Origin: Brevundimonas sp. UBA7534
GTDB lineage: Bacteria > Pseudomonadota > Alphaproteobacteria > Caulobacterales > Caulobacteraceae
DNA length: 11,311 nucleotides
Assembly (NCBI RefSeq): GCF_002479325.1
Contig: NZ_DLMO01000184.1
Span: 1 to 11,311, forward strand
Reading direction: 5' to 3'
Below the pieces are notes generated by a model, which ran no database searches, had not been told where the DNA came from, and saw only the letters and a program-made list of their open reading frames with translations. This document shows, piece after piece, positions 1-5,851 of the stretch. The translations under genes and the position numbers were made by a program. The first letter of the stretch is position 1; the number at the start of each line of letters is the position of its first letter.

Positions 1-19
1 ATGAGTCCGGACCCTAGGC

Positions 20-361
20 CTATTCCAGTCCATCCTCGCTGACGACGAAGTCGCGGTTCTCGGCCCGGGCGCGCGCGGCCAACTCTTCCTGAACAAGATG
101 CCAGCGGCGCAGGCGCTCGTAGTCGATCGCGTGTTCGGGCGAGGAATCCAGCCAGTCGCGGAAATCCGCCAGCTGGATCCGCGCGTTCGGCGCCGACATG
201 TCGGGCAGGGCCGGCACATTGGGCAGGCGGCGCGCCACCGAGGGCGGGATCGGGAAATCTCCGGACGAGGTGCTCAGGATCATGGCTGCGACGGCGGCTG
301 GAGGAAGGCGCGACCATGCCCGAACATCGGGGCTTGGCCAACCTTTTCCGACCTTGCGCAT
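20..361 (-). CDS. Small protein of unknown function
   Basis: I do not recognise a family. The frame encodes up to 113 residues. Two starts are possible: ATG at 359-361, or ATG at 281-283 giving 87 residues beginning MILSTSS. The shorter form looks more protein-like because the first 26 codons of the longer one are rich in Arg, Pro and Trp. Neither start has a clear ribosome binding site. The C-terminal half is charged and probably helical. The stretch FRDWLDSSPEH near residue 67 of the long form loosely resembles the N-terminal segment of FecR-type anti-sigma factors, but it lies at the wrong end and is too short to support that call. There is no signal peptide or membrane segment. It diverges from the secreted protein gene at 409, so the two may share a control region of about 50 to 125 bases. 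The existence of the gene is likely; its function is unknown. Confidence 0.55.
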   Translation of the reverse strand: MRKVGKGWPSPDVRAWSRLPPAAVAAMILSTSSGDFPIPPSVARRLPNVPALPDMSAPNARIQLADFRDWLDSSPEHAIDYERLRRWHLVQEELAARARAENRDFVVSEDGLE

Positions 362-408
362 TTCAAGCTTGAGTGTTCCAGTCCGCCGCCCTTCGGGAGA
401 ATGAAGCG

Positions 409-927
409 ATGAAGACGTCAGTAGCCCTGAGTCTGACCCTGGCCGCCATTGTGGGCGTCGCCGGCGCCGTCCAGGCCCAGGAGGGGACGCAGGCCAGGAC
501 GCCCGCGCCCACCGCCTCCACCGCCTATCGCGCGCCTGACGGCTATCGCGACCAGCGCGCCTTGCCCGACGCCCACGATCCGGCCGCGCGCGACGCCCTG
601 TTGCGCGCGCGCGGCGAGGCCTATCACAGGGCGCCCGACAGTCAGCAGACCGAGGCCGAACTGGCCGCCACCCGCGCGCTGAACGCCGAGATCGTGGCCC
701 AGAACGAGCTGGCCGCCAAACAGGAAGAGGCGGATCGCCTGGCGCGCGACGCCGCCCTGGCCCGCTATCAGATCGAGGTGCGCCAGACCGAAGAGCGGGC
801 TCATGCGGAGGCCGAGGCGGCCCGCGCCGCCCAGGATAGGTACGACCGCGACTACGCCGCCTGGATGGAACAGGTCAAAGCCTGTCAGTCGGGCGTCCGC
901 GCCGCCTGCGCCGCGCCCCAGCCCTAG
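409..927 (+). CDS. Secreted coiled-coil-rich hypothetical protein
   Basis: This 172-residue protein starts at ATG 409, preceded by GGGAG at 395-399 with good spacing. An upstream in-frame ATG at 373 is less likely because it would bury the signal peptide. Residues 1-23 form a typical Sec signal peptide: Lys at position 3, a hydrophobic core, and VQA before the predicted cut ahead of Gln24. The next 55 residues are rich in Pro, Ala, Arg and Asp and probably extended. Residues of about 80-155 are dense in Ala, Glu and Arg with heptad-like spacing and predict a long helix or coiled coil. Two cysteines, Cys159 and Cys167, lie near the C-terminus and could form a disulfide in the periplasm. No enzymatic motif is visible. 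The role is unknown; a structural or envelope-associated function is only a guess. Transcription ends at a hairpin over the stop codon. Confidence 0.75.
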   Translation: MKTSVALSLTLAAIVGVAGAVQAQEGTQARTPAPTASTAYRAPDGYRDQRALPDAHDPAARDALLRARGEAYHRAPDSQQTEAELAATRALNAEIVAQNELAAKQEEADRLARDAALARYQIEVRQTEERAHAEAEAARAAQDRYDRDYAAWMEQVKACQSGVRAACAAPQP

Positions 928-955
928 GTTCCGCCTTACCAGGGCTGAGATTTTT
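919..955 (+). terminator. Intrinsic terminator of the secreted protein gene
   Basis: A seven-base stem (919-925 with 941-947, CAGCCCT pairing with AGGGCTG) is extended inside by GGT/ACC (927-929 with 938-940) after a one-base bulge. It is followed by a run of five T at 951-955. The left arm overlaps the end of the coding region and its TAG stop. This is a standard Rho-independent layout on the plus strand. Confidence 0.7.
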
Positions 956-1104
956 GTCTACGACCGGCACCACGCGCCCAAGGCGATCATCCACCGGGTC
1001 CGCTCAAGCGCCGGCTGCGTTTAGGAATTCAGCAGACTCGTCACCTCCCTCGGGGGGATGGAAAGTGAGCTCCTGCTAGGCGCATAGATATCAGCCGACG
1101 CGCC

Positions 1105-1880
1105 TTACAATACGCCGAACAGCCGCAGCGCCTGATAGCCGGCCGAGACCAGGACCACGACGCCGACGCCATAGGTCAGGGCCGGGCGAGGGGCGACGCG
1201 GGCGATGAGGCCGGCCAGGGGGCGGCGGCCAAACCGCCCAGGATCAGCCCCAGGATGACCATGGCGTGAGAGGCGAACCCTTCCGCCTGGTCCCAGTGGC
1301 CGGTAAGCAGCGCGGCCAGGAAGGTGGCCGAAATGGCCGAGGTGACGAAGAACTCCGCCGTATTGGTGGTGCCAATCGACACCCGCGGATCCTGGCCCGT
1401 GCCGACCATGGTGGTGGTCACGGTAGGGCCCCATCCGCCGCCGCCGATGGCGTCGAAGAAGCCGCCCACCAGTCCCAGCGGGGCCGAGAACTTGATCGGA
1501 AAGACGCGCTCTCGCGTCTTCTTGGTGGCGCGCCAGATGATGACCAGGCCCATGATCGACAGATAGGCGGTGATCCAGGGCTTAAGCGCGTCGCCGTCCA
1601 CGCTGGTCAGGACGAAGGCGCCCAGGCCCCCGCCAACCACGCCGCCCAGCGCCAGTGGGGCGAAGAGCTTCCAATTCACATTGCGGTTGGCCGCGTGCGA
1701 TCCGGCCGAGGCGGCGGTGGTGAAGACCTCAGCGGCGTGGACGCTGGCCGAGGCTGTGGCGGGCGGCACGCCGAACGACAGCAGGACGGTCGAAGAGATG
1801 ACGCCGTAGGCCATGCCCAGGGCGCCGTCGACGATCTGGGCCAGGAAACCGACGAGCAGGAACAGCAGAAAGTCTTGCAT
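1105..1880 (-). pseudogene. TauE/SafE-family sulfite/organosulfur exporter, frameshifted near the 3' end
   Basis: Integral membrane protein of the TauE/SafE family (Pfam PF01925), whose members export sulfite or sulfur-containing organic anions across the inner membrane. ATG at 1878-1880 has a strong GGAGG at 1886-1890. The family's two-fold internal repeat is visible: DGALGMAYG (residues 18-26) matches DAIGGGGWGP (143-152), and SVHAAEVFTT (46-55) matches TTNTAEFFVT (171-180). Hydrophobic segments alternate with these motifs. After about residue 220 the frame turns into low-complexity Pro/Ser/Ala and stops near 1176. The expected hydrophobic C-terminus (PLAGLIARV to LRLFGVL) continues in the next frame to TAA at 1105-1107. 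One missing base in the G5 run at 1218-1222 explains this; restored, the protein would be 258 residues. The gene lies 34 bases after the Rrf2 gene and is probably co-transcribed or controlled by it. It may be a true pseudogene or a sequencing error. The family call is firm; the substrate is inferred. Confidence 0.85.
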
Positions 1881-1885
1881 GGACG

Positions 1886-1890
1886 CCTCC
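1886..1890 (-). promoter_or_regulatory. Ribosome binding site of the TauE-type exporter gene
   Basis: Read on the minus strand, GGAGG lies five bases before the ATG at 1880. This is one of the clearest Shine-Dalgarno sequences in the window and fixes the exporter's start. Confidence 0.7.
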
Positions 1891-1914
1891 AGGAGGATGG
1901 GGCGAAGGTGCGGT

Positions 1915-2355
1915 CTAATTTCCTACCGGGTCAATAGGAGAAGAATTGGCTGCCGCCTGCAGAAGGGTTCGCGTCTCGAACACGGCCGCCAGGGCGTCGC
2001 GACCCTCGCTCAGCACCGGGCGCAGCGGGCAAGTCCGTTCGTCCGGGCAGGTCTCGCACGGGCCGGGCGCGGTCCGAGAGGCGCACGGCGCCAGCGCCAG
2101 CGGCCCCTCCAGCGCGCGGATCACGTCGGCGAAGGTGATGGCGTCGGCCGGCGCGGCGAGGGCGTAGCCGCCGGTTCGGCCCCGCCGCGAGACCAGCAGG
2201 CGGCGCCGGCGCAGGTCCAGCAGGATGGCCTCCAGGAACTTCCGCGGCGCACTTGCGCCCTCGGCGATCTCGGCGATGGTCGCGGAGCCGCCGCCGGGCA
2301 GGCCGGCCAAGTGGATCATGGCGCGCAGGGCGTAGCGGGACCGGTTGGACAGCAT
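1915..2355 (-). CDS. Rrf2-family transcriptional regulator with cysteine cluster
   Basis: A 146-residue DNA-binding regulator of the Rrf2 family, which includes IscR, NsrR and CymR. The N-terminus (NRSRYALRAMIHLA) and the winged helix with APRKFLEAILLDLRR (residues 36-50) followed by GRTGGY (59-64) are diagnostic. Cys91, Cys100, Cys103 and Cys109 lie in the loop where IscR and NsrR hold their Fe-S ligands, though the spacing differs from IscR (92, 98, 104). This suggests an Fe-S cluster or a thiol switch. The gene is immediately upstream of the TauE/SafE exporter on the same strand, which points to sensing of sulfur or redox status, as with CymR-type members. The last residues (IDPVGN) extend beyond the usual core and overlap a candidate operator. 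ATG at 2353-2355 has only a weak ribosome binding site. Family call is firm; the signal sensed is inferred. Confidence 0.9.
   Translation of the reverse strand: MLSNRSRYALRAMIHLAGLPGGGSATIAEIAEGASAPRKFLEAILLDLRRRRLLVSRRGRTGGYALAAPADAITFADVIRALEGPLALAPCASRTAPGPCETCPDERTCPLRPVLSEGRDALAAVFETRTLLQAAANSSPIDPVGN
1921..1939. promoter_or_regulatory. Candidate Rrf2 operator (spaced inverted repeat)
   Basis: TCCTA at 1921-1925 and TAGGA at 1935-1939 form a five-base inverted repeat with a nine-base spacer. The site covers the last codons of the Rrf2 gene and sits about 41 bases before the start codon of the exporter. Rrf2 regulators are homodimers that bind short AT-flanked dyads of roughly this span, so it is a reasonable operator for local control of the exporter. 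Binding is inferred from position and symmetry only. Confidence 0.35.
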
Positions 2356-2413
2356 GGCCCGTGATCGCGCGCGCCGCGCCCTGGCGCAAGGCCCCGCCTG
2401 GCCGCGCCCAGCC

Positions 2414-3007
2414 TCAGGCCGGGGCGCCCAACCGCGTCACCGCTTCCAGGATCTGGGCGCCGGTATAGGGTTTAAGCACCAGGGCCTCGGCCCGGTCGGC
2501 GTGCCGGGCGGCCAGGGTCACGTCGCCCGAGATGAAGACCACCTGCACGTCCCAGCGGCCGGTCAGGTCGGAGGCCAGGTCAACGCCGGTCGCGCCGTCG
2601 GACAGGTTCAGGTCCAGCAGGGCGATGTCGACCGGGTGAAGGGCGGCCGCCGCCTCGGCCGCGGCGGCGTTGTGGAAGGGGCCGACCACGCGGTGCCCCG
2701 CCTCGGTCAACAGTTCGGTCAGGTCGGCGGCGGCCTCGGCGTCGTCCTCCACCACCATCACCGTCAGCGGGTCGCCCGCGGCGGCGGGAGCGTCGCCCTC
2801 CGCACGCGGCGCCTGACGGGTGACGACGGCGCGAACGTCGCGCCAGACCTCGGCCGGGCTGCGGTCGGTGTCCAGGTCATAGATGGCGGCCATGGCCTTC
2901 AGCTCCCTCAGGTCCTCCGGCGACAGGTCGCCGCCGGTTTCGGTCATGCGGTCGTCGTAGAGGCGGCACAGACGCTCGACAGGCGTCGAAGCGGAATGAT
3001 CGACCAT
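2414..3007 (-). CDS. Receiver-domain response regulator with N-terminal extension
   Basis: This 197-residue protein has a C-terminal CheY-like receiver domain (about residues 82-195) and no output domain after it. The acidic pocket is Glu87-Asp88-Asp89, the phosphoacceptor is Asp132 in LLDLNLSDG, the switch Ser160 lies in VVFISGD, and Lys179 lies in LVLKPY, so all phosphorylation residues are present. Residues 1-78 form a mostly helical, acidic extension (for example SPEDLRELKAMAAIYDLD) that I cannot assign to a known domain; it is too short for the sigma-like domain of PhyR. No histidine kinase is nearby, so it is an orphan in this window. It may act by protein-protein contact. It precedes the Rrf2 gene by 58 bases on the same strand, but co-transcription is uncertain. 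ATG at 3005-3007 is preceded by a G-rich stretch. Confidence 0.88.
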   Translation of the reverse strand: MVDHSASTPVERLCRLYDDRMTETGGDLSPEDLRELKAMAAIYDLDTDRSPAEVWRDVRAVVTRQAPRAEGDAPAAAGDPLTVMVVEDDAEAAADLTELLTEAGHRVVGPFHNAAAAEAAAALHPVDIALLDLNLSDGATGVDLASDLTGRWDVQVVFISGDVTLAARHADRAEALVLKPYTGAQILEAVTRLGAPA

Positions 3008-3193
3008 GGCGGCCCCCGAAAATGAACTCAGGCTCAGCTAGGTCATCGAACGGACGGACGGAAGCGCGGCTGACGGCTTCGTTATCCCCGATCACAATGG
3101 CGGCGCCGGGCTTGATCGCCGCCGGTCATCGACAGGGCGCGGTCCGGCGCGGTATGGACGCCTCCCTTTCCCACGCTCAGGTTCTTTCGTCCC

Positions 3194-4261
3194 TTGCGTC
3201 TGCCCCAGGCCCGTCTCGATCAGGTGCTCGACCGTTTCCACGAGGTGGAGGCGCGGATGGGCGCGGCGACCGACGGGGTCGAGATCGTGCGCCTGTCCAA
3301 GGAACACGCCGAGCTGAAGCCGGTCGCCGACGCGGTACAGGGCCTGGCGCGCGCGCGGGCCGAGGCGGACGACCTCAAGGCCATGACCGGCGACCCGGAA
3401 ATGGCGGCGATGGCCGAGGAGGAGCTGCGCGCCCTGAGCGACCGGCTGCCCGAACTGGAGCGGCGGGTGGCCCTGCTGCTGGCGCCGCGCGACGCCGACG
3501 AGAACGCCTCGGCCGTGCTGGAGGTGCGCGCCGGCACGGGCGGGGACGAGGCCGCCCTGTTCGCCGGCGACCTGTTCCGCATGTATTCGCGCTACGCCCA
3601 GGATCGGGGCTGGCGGGTCGAGGTCGACAGCGCCACCGAGGGCGAGGCCGGCGGCTACAAGGAGATCGTCGCCACCGTCACCGGCGAGGGCGTGTTCGGC
3701 CGGCTGAAGTTCGAAAGCGGCGTGCACCGGGTGCAGCGGGTGCCCGTGACCGAGGCGGGCGGACGCATCCACACCTCGGCCGCCACGGTCGCCGTCCTGC
3801 CCGAGGTGGAGGACGTCGAGATCGAGATCCTGGACAAGGACATCCGCATCGACACCTTCCGGGCCTCCGGCTCGGGCGGCCAGCACGTCAACAAGACCGA
3901 CTCGGCGGTGCGGATCACCCACCTGCCCACCGGCATCGTGGCGACCAGCTCGGAGAAGTCGCAGCACGTGAACCGCGACAAGGCGATGAAGAACCTGCGG
4001 GTGCGGCTGTACGACATGCAGCGCCAGGCCAAGGACGCGGCGCGGTCCGACGCGCGCAAGTCCCAGGTCGGGTCGGGCGACCGCTCCGAGCGCATCCGCA
4101 CCTACAACTTCCCGCAGGGACGCGTGACCGATCACCGCATCGGTCTGACGCTGCACAGCCTGCCGCAGATCCTGGAGGGCGATCTGGACCCGGTGCTGAA
4201 CGCCCTGATCGCCGAGGACCAGGCCGCGCGCCTGGCGGACCTGGAGGCGGAGTTCGCCTGA
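3194..4261 (+). CDS. prfA: Peptide chain release factor 1
   Basis: Class I release factor that reads UAA and UAG stop codons in the ribosomal A site and triggers hydrolysis of peptidyl-tRNA. The 355 residues match the usual RF1 length of about 360. The RF1-specific tripeptide PVT (residues 184-186, equivalent to the PxT codon-recognition motif) sits in VQRVPVTEAGGRIHTSA. The catalytic GGQ is at 228-230 in GSGGQHVNKTDS; its Gln is normally methylated by PrmC. The helical N-terminal domain occupies about residues 1-105. The best start is TTG at 3194 because the N-terminus MRLPQARLDQVLDRF fits the family; the ribosome binding site is weak (AGG near 3179). In many alphaproteobacteria prfA is followed by prmC, but here a DUF1223 gene follows. 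A 186-base region upstream, shared with the divergent response regulator, holds its promoter, which I could not place. Confidence 0.97.
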   Translation: MRLPQARLDQVLDRFHEVEARMGAATDGVEIVRLSKEHAELKPVADAVQGLARARAEADDLKAMTGDPEMAAMAEEELRALSDRLPELERRVALLLAPRDADENASAVLEVRAGTGGDEAALFAGDLFRMYSRYAQDRGWRVEVDSATEGEAGGYKEIVATVTGEGVFGRLKFESGVHRVQRVPVTEAGGRIHTSAATVAVLPEVEDVEIEILDKDIRIDTFRASGSGGQHVNKTDSAVRITHLPTGIVATSSEKSQHVNRDKAMKNLRVRLYDMQRQAKDAARSDARKSQVGSGDRSERIRTYNFPQGRVTDHRIGLTLHSLPQILEGDLDPVLNALIAEDQAARLADLEAEFA

Positions 4262-4328
4262 GGCGACGATCGGCCGCTCACGCGAAAATGAGCGACGGCG
4301 ATGGCGACGGAGGGCTAGGACTGTCGGC

Positions 4329-5078
4329 ATGAAGTTTCGGGCAGGGGTCATAACGACGGCGGCGGCCTGCGCCTTGCTGACGGTCGGATCGGCGGCGCAG
4401 CCGGCGGGCGCGCGTCCCGAACGGCCGCGCGCCGTGCTGCGCGGCGCCGCGCCGGTGGTCGTGGAGCTGTTCACCGCCCAGGGCTGCGGCGGCTGCGTCG
4501 ACGCCAATGCGACGGTCGAACGGGCGGCCGCCGGACCGGGGGTGATCGCCCTGACCTATGGCGTCGACTACTGGGACTATCTGGGCTGGCCCGACACCTT
4601 CGCCCAGCCGGCCTTCGGCGAGCGCCAGCGCGCCTATCGCGCCGCCCTGCATCAGCGCGGGGTGTCCACGCCCCAGGTGGTCATCGACGGCCGCCGTCAG
4701 GTGTCGGGCGCGCGCGGGCTGGAGCTGGAGGCCGCCATCGTCCAGGAGGCGGCGCGCCAGGTCTGGCCGCCCGAGATCGAGTTCCGCGCCACCGGGGACC
4801 GCGTCGGCGTCGGCTCGGGCCGCGCGCCGGCGGGCGGCGCCGAGGTCCTGGCCGTGACCTATACCCCCGGCGTCCAGACCGTGGAGGTGCGCGAGGGCGA
4901 GAACCGCGGCCGCACCGTGCGCCACGTCAATGTGGTGCGCGAGGTCACGCGCCTGGGCGAATGGCGCGGCCGTCCCACGCTCTACGCCCTGCCCGAGACG
5001 CCGAACGGCGACGCCGTGGCCGTGCTGATCCAGGCCAAGACCGACCGTCGCATCATCGGGGCGGCGGTGAAGGACTAG
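4329..5078 (+). CDS. DUF1223 periplasmic thioredoxin-fold protein
   Basis: A 249-residue member of the DUF1223 family, a thioredoxin-like group common in alphaproteobacteria whose physiological role is not established. Residues 1-23 form a signal peptide (MKFRAGVITT, then a hydrophobic stretch ending SAA), so the protein is probably periplasmic. The core begins with VVVELFTAQGCGGC; Cys53 and Cys56 make a CxxC motif at the position of the thioredoxin active site. The family signature VDYWDYLGWPDTFAQPAFG (79-97) and the cis-Pro-like STPQVVIDG (113-121) follow. The C-terminal half is beta-rich. ATG at 4329 is preceded by AGGA at 4317-4320. It lies 67 bases after prfA with no convincing terminator between, so read-through from prfA is possible. 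A thiol-disulfide or metal-related role is inferred from the fold only. Confidence 0.9.
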   Translation: MKFRAGVITTAAACALLTVGSAAQPAGARPERPRAVLRGAAPVVVELFTAQGCGGCVDANATVERAAAGPGVIALTYGVDYWDYLGWPDTFAQPAFGERQRAYRAALHQRGVSTPQVVIDGRRQVSGARGLELEAAIVQEAARQVWPPEIEFRATGDRVGVGSGRAPAGGAEVLAVTYTPGVQTVEVREGENRGRTVRHVNVVREVTRLGEWRGRPTLYALPETPNGDAVAVLIQAKTDRRIIGAAVKD

Positions 5079-5088
5079 GTTGCATCGA

Positions 5089-5121
5089 CTTTCAGGGTTC
5101 GGACGTCTTCGTCCCTGAAAG
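5089..5121. terminator. Hairpin after the DUF1223 gene
   Basis: CTTTCAG at 5089-5095 pairs with CTGAAAG at 5115-5121. Inside, GGACG (5101-5105) pairs with CGTCC (5110-5114) around a TCTT loop, leaving GGTTC (5096-5100) bulged. It starts 11 bases after the stop codon. There is no T-run on either strand, so it is a weak terminator or an RNA 3'-end stabiliser. Confidence 0.4.
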
Positions 5122-5210
5122 CGGCCGGGGCTTGGTGAGGAACCCGCAAACCGGGGCTGCCGTCACGCCCACAGGCTTGGGGCGGCGGCCCAAGTCGGCA
5201 GGGGCGCGGA

Positions 5211-5245
5211 TTGCACTGCACCGGCGAAAAGGGTGCAAGGTGCAA
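5211..5245 (-). terminator. Hairpin downstream of the HTH gene
   Basis: TTGCACTGCACC (5211-5222) pairs with GGTGCA (5232-5237) plus GTGCAA (5240-5245), giving twelve pairs with a two-base bulge and a nine-base loop. It lies 11 bases beyond the stop of the minus-strand HTH gene and faces the convergent DUF1223 gene. No clear T-run follows on the minus strand, so its efficiency as a terminator is uncertain. Confidence 0.4.
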
Positions 5246-5256
5246 TAAGGTGCAAT
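5237..5256. repeat. Tandem 10-base direct repeat
   Basis: Two exact adjacent copies of AAGGTGCAAT occupy 5237-5246 and 5247-5256. A degenerate third copy (AAGGGTGCAA) lies just before at 5229-5238. The repeat abuts the stop codon of the HTH gene and its first copy forms one arm of the hairpin. It may come from slippage duplication or be a protein-binding iteron; nothing in the sequence decides between these. Confidence 0.6.
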
Positions 5257-5724
5257 TCAGTCCTCCTCCACCGGACGCAGCGGCGGCGCGGTCGGGAGGT
5301 TGACGACCTTTTCGGGGTCCTGGCTCCAGCGCTGGTGGAGGCGGCGACGATGATCGTCGTCGGCGGCGATGCGGGTCAGGTCCTCGTGAAGCCGGGTCCA
5401 GCCGCGGGTCTCGATCAAGCGCCCCTCGCGCATCGCGCGCGCCGCGTTCGACCAGGCCAGGCGGGCCATGTCGGCGGCGTTCAAAGGCAGGCCCTGGTCG
5501 ATCAGGTCCAACTCTTCGTCGTCCAGGGGCACGAAGGGCGAACCGACCAGATGGTCGGCGCGGCGCCAGCCCTCCGTGCGGGCGCGCCAACGGAAGGTGG
5601 ACAGGCTGAGGCCATGCCGTTCACACACCTGGGCGGCGGCGGCGCCCGACAGATAGTCGGCGCGGGCGGCGGCCCAGGTCTCGGCGGAGCGGCGGGAGCG
5701 GGGTTCGGCAAGGGTCTGGGTCAT
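5257..5724 (-). CDS. Orphan protein with N-terminal helix-turn-helix
   Basis: A 155-residue basic protein. Residues of about 16-56 (TWAAARADYLSG, then AAAQVCERHGLSLSTFRWRARTEGW) look like a homeodomain-like helix-turn-helix of the kind found in phage terminase small subunits and transposase or resolvase N-termini: an acquisition helix, a turn at HGLS, and a recognition helix. The middle has an acidic linker (LDDEELDLID, 67-76) and two further helices, including MARLAWSNAARAMREGRLIE (86-105). The C-terminus is Pro-rich and acidic. There is no large terminase gene or other phage gene next to it, so it looks like a stand-alone chromosomal gene rather than part of a prophage. ATG at 5722-5724 lacks a clear ribosome binding site. 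It may be a small regulator or a domesticated phage or transposon DNA-binding protein; I cannot decide. Confidence 0.7.
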   Translation of the reverse strand: MTQTLAEPRSRRSAETWAAARADYLSGAAAAQVCERHGLSLSTFRWRARTEGWRRADHLVGSPFVPLDDEELDLIDQGLPLNAADMARLAWSNAARAMREGRLIETRGWTRLHEDLTRIAADDDHRRRLHQRWSQDPEKVVNLPTAPPLRPVEED

Positions 5725-5810
5725 GACGGCATTATCGTCGCCCCGACGACCCAGGCGCGCCGAACGCCGAACGCAAGATCCAAAGTATTGAAAAGACGGT
5801 GTCTTGCTGA

Positions 5811-5844
5811 AGAAATTGGGATGGCTGGGCGCTGTTCGCCATCC
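5811..5844 (-). terminator. Terminator of the phosphotransferase gene
   Basis: On the minus strand, seven bases at 5844-5838 (GGATGGC) pair with 5825-5819 (GCCATCC) around a 12-base loop, starting 7 bases after the stop codon. The next bases read CAATTTCTTC, a moderately T-rich tail. This fits a modest Rho-independent terminator ending the glpK-phosphotransferase unit. Confidence 0.5.
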
Positions 5845-5851
5845 TAATGGG

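Noticed and set aside
1050..1070. CCTCCC/GGGGGG pairing downstream of the exporter gene as its terminator
   Set aside because: The loop would be two bases and no T-run follows on the minus strand.
2414..3007. Response regulator as PhyR (general stress response)
   Set aside because: PhyR carries a sigma-factor-like N-terminal domain of well over 100 residues; here the extension is about 78 residues and does not resemble it, and no NepR or EcfG gene is adjacent.
4275..4294. Hairpin CGCTCA/TGAGCG between prfA and the DUF1223 gene as a terminator
   Set aside because: Only six pairs and no T-run on either strand, so it cannot be supported as a terminator.
3022..4332. 436-codon plus-strand frame overlapping prfA in another frame
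   Set aside because: The translation is almost entirely Gly/Arg/Ala repeats; the conserved RF1 frame accounts for this region.
3092..4507. 471-codon minus-strand frame opposite prfA
   Set aside because: It is antisense to a clearly conserved gene, has no recognisable motif and has His/Arg/Gly-rich shadow composition.
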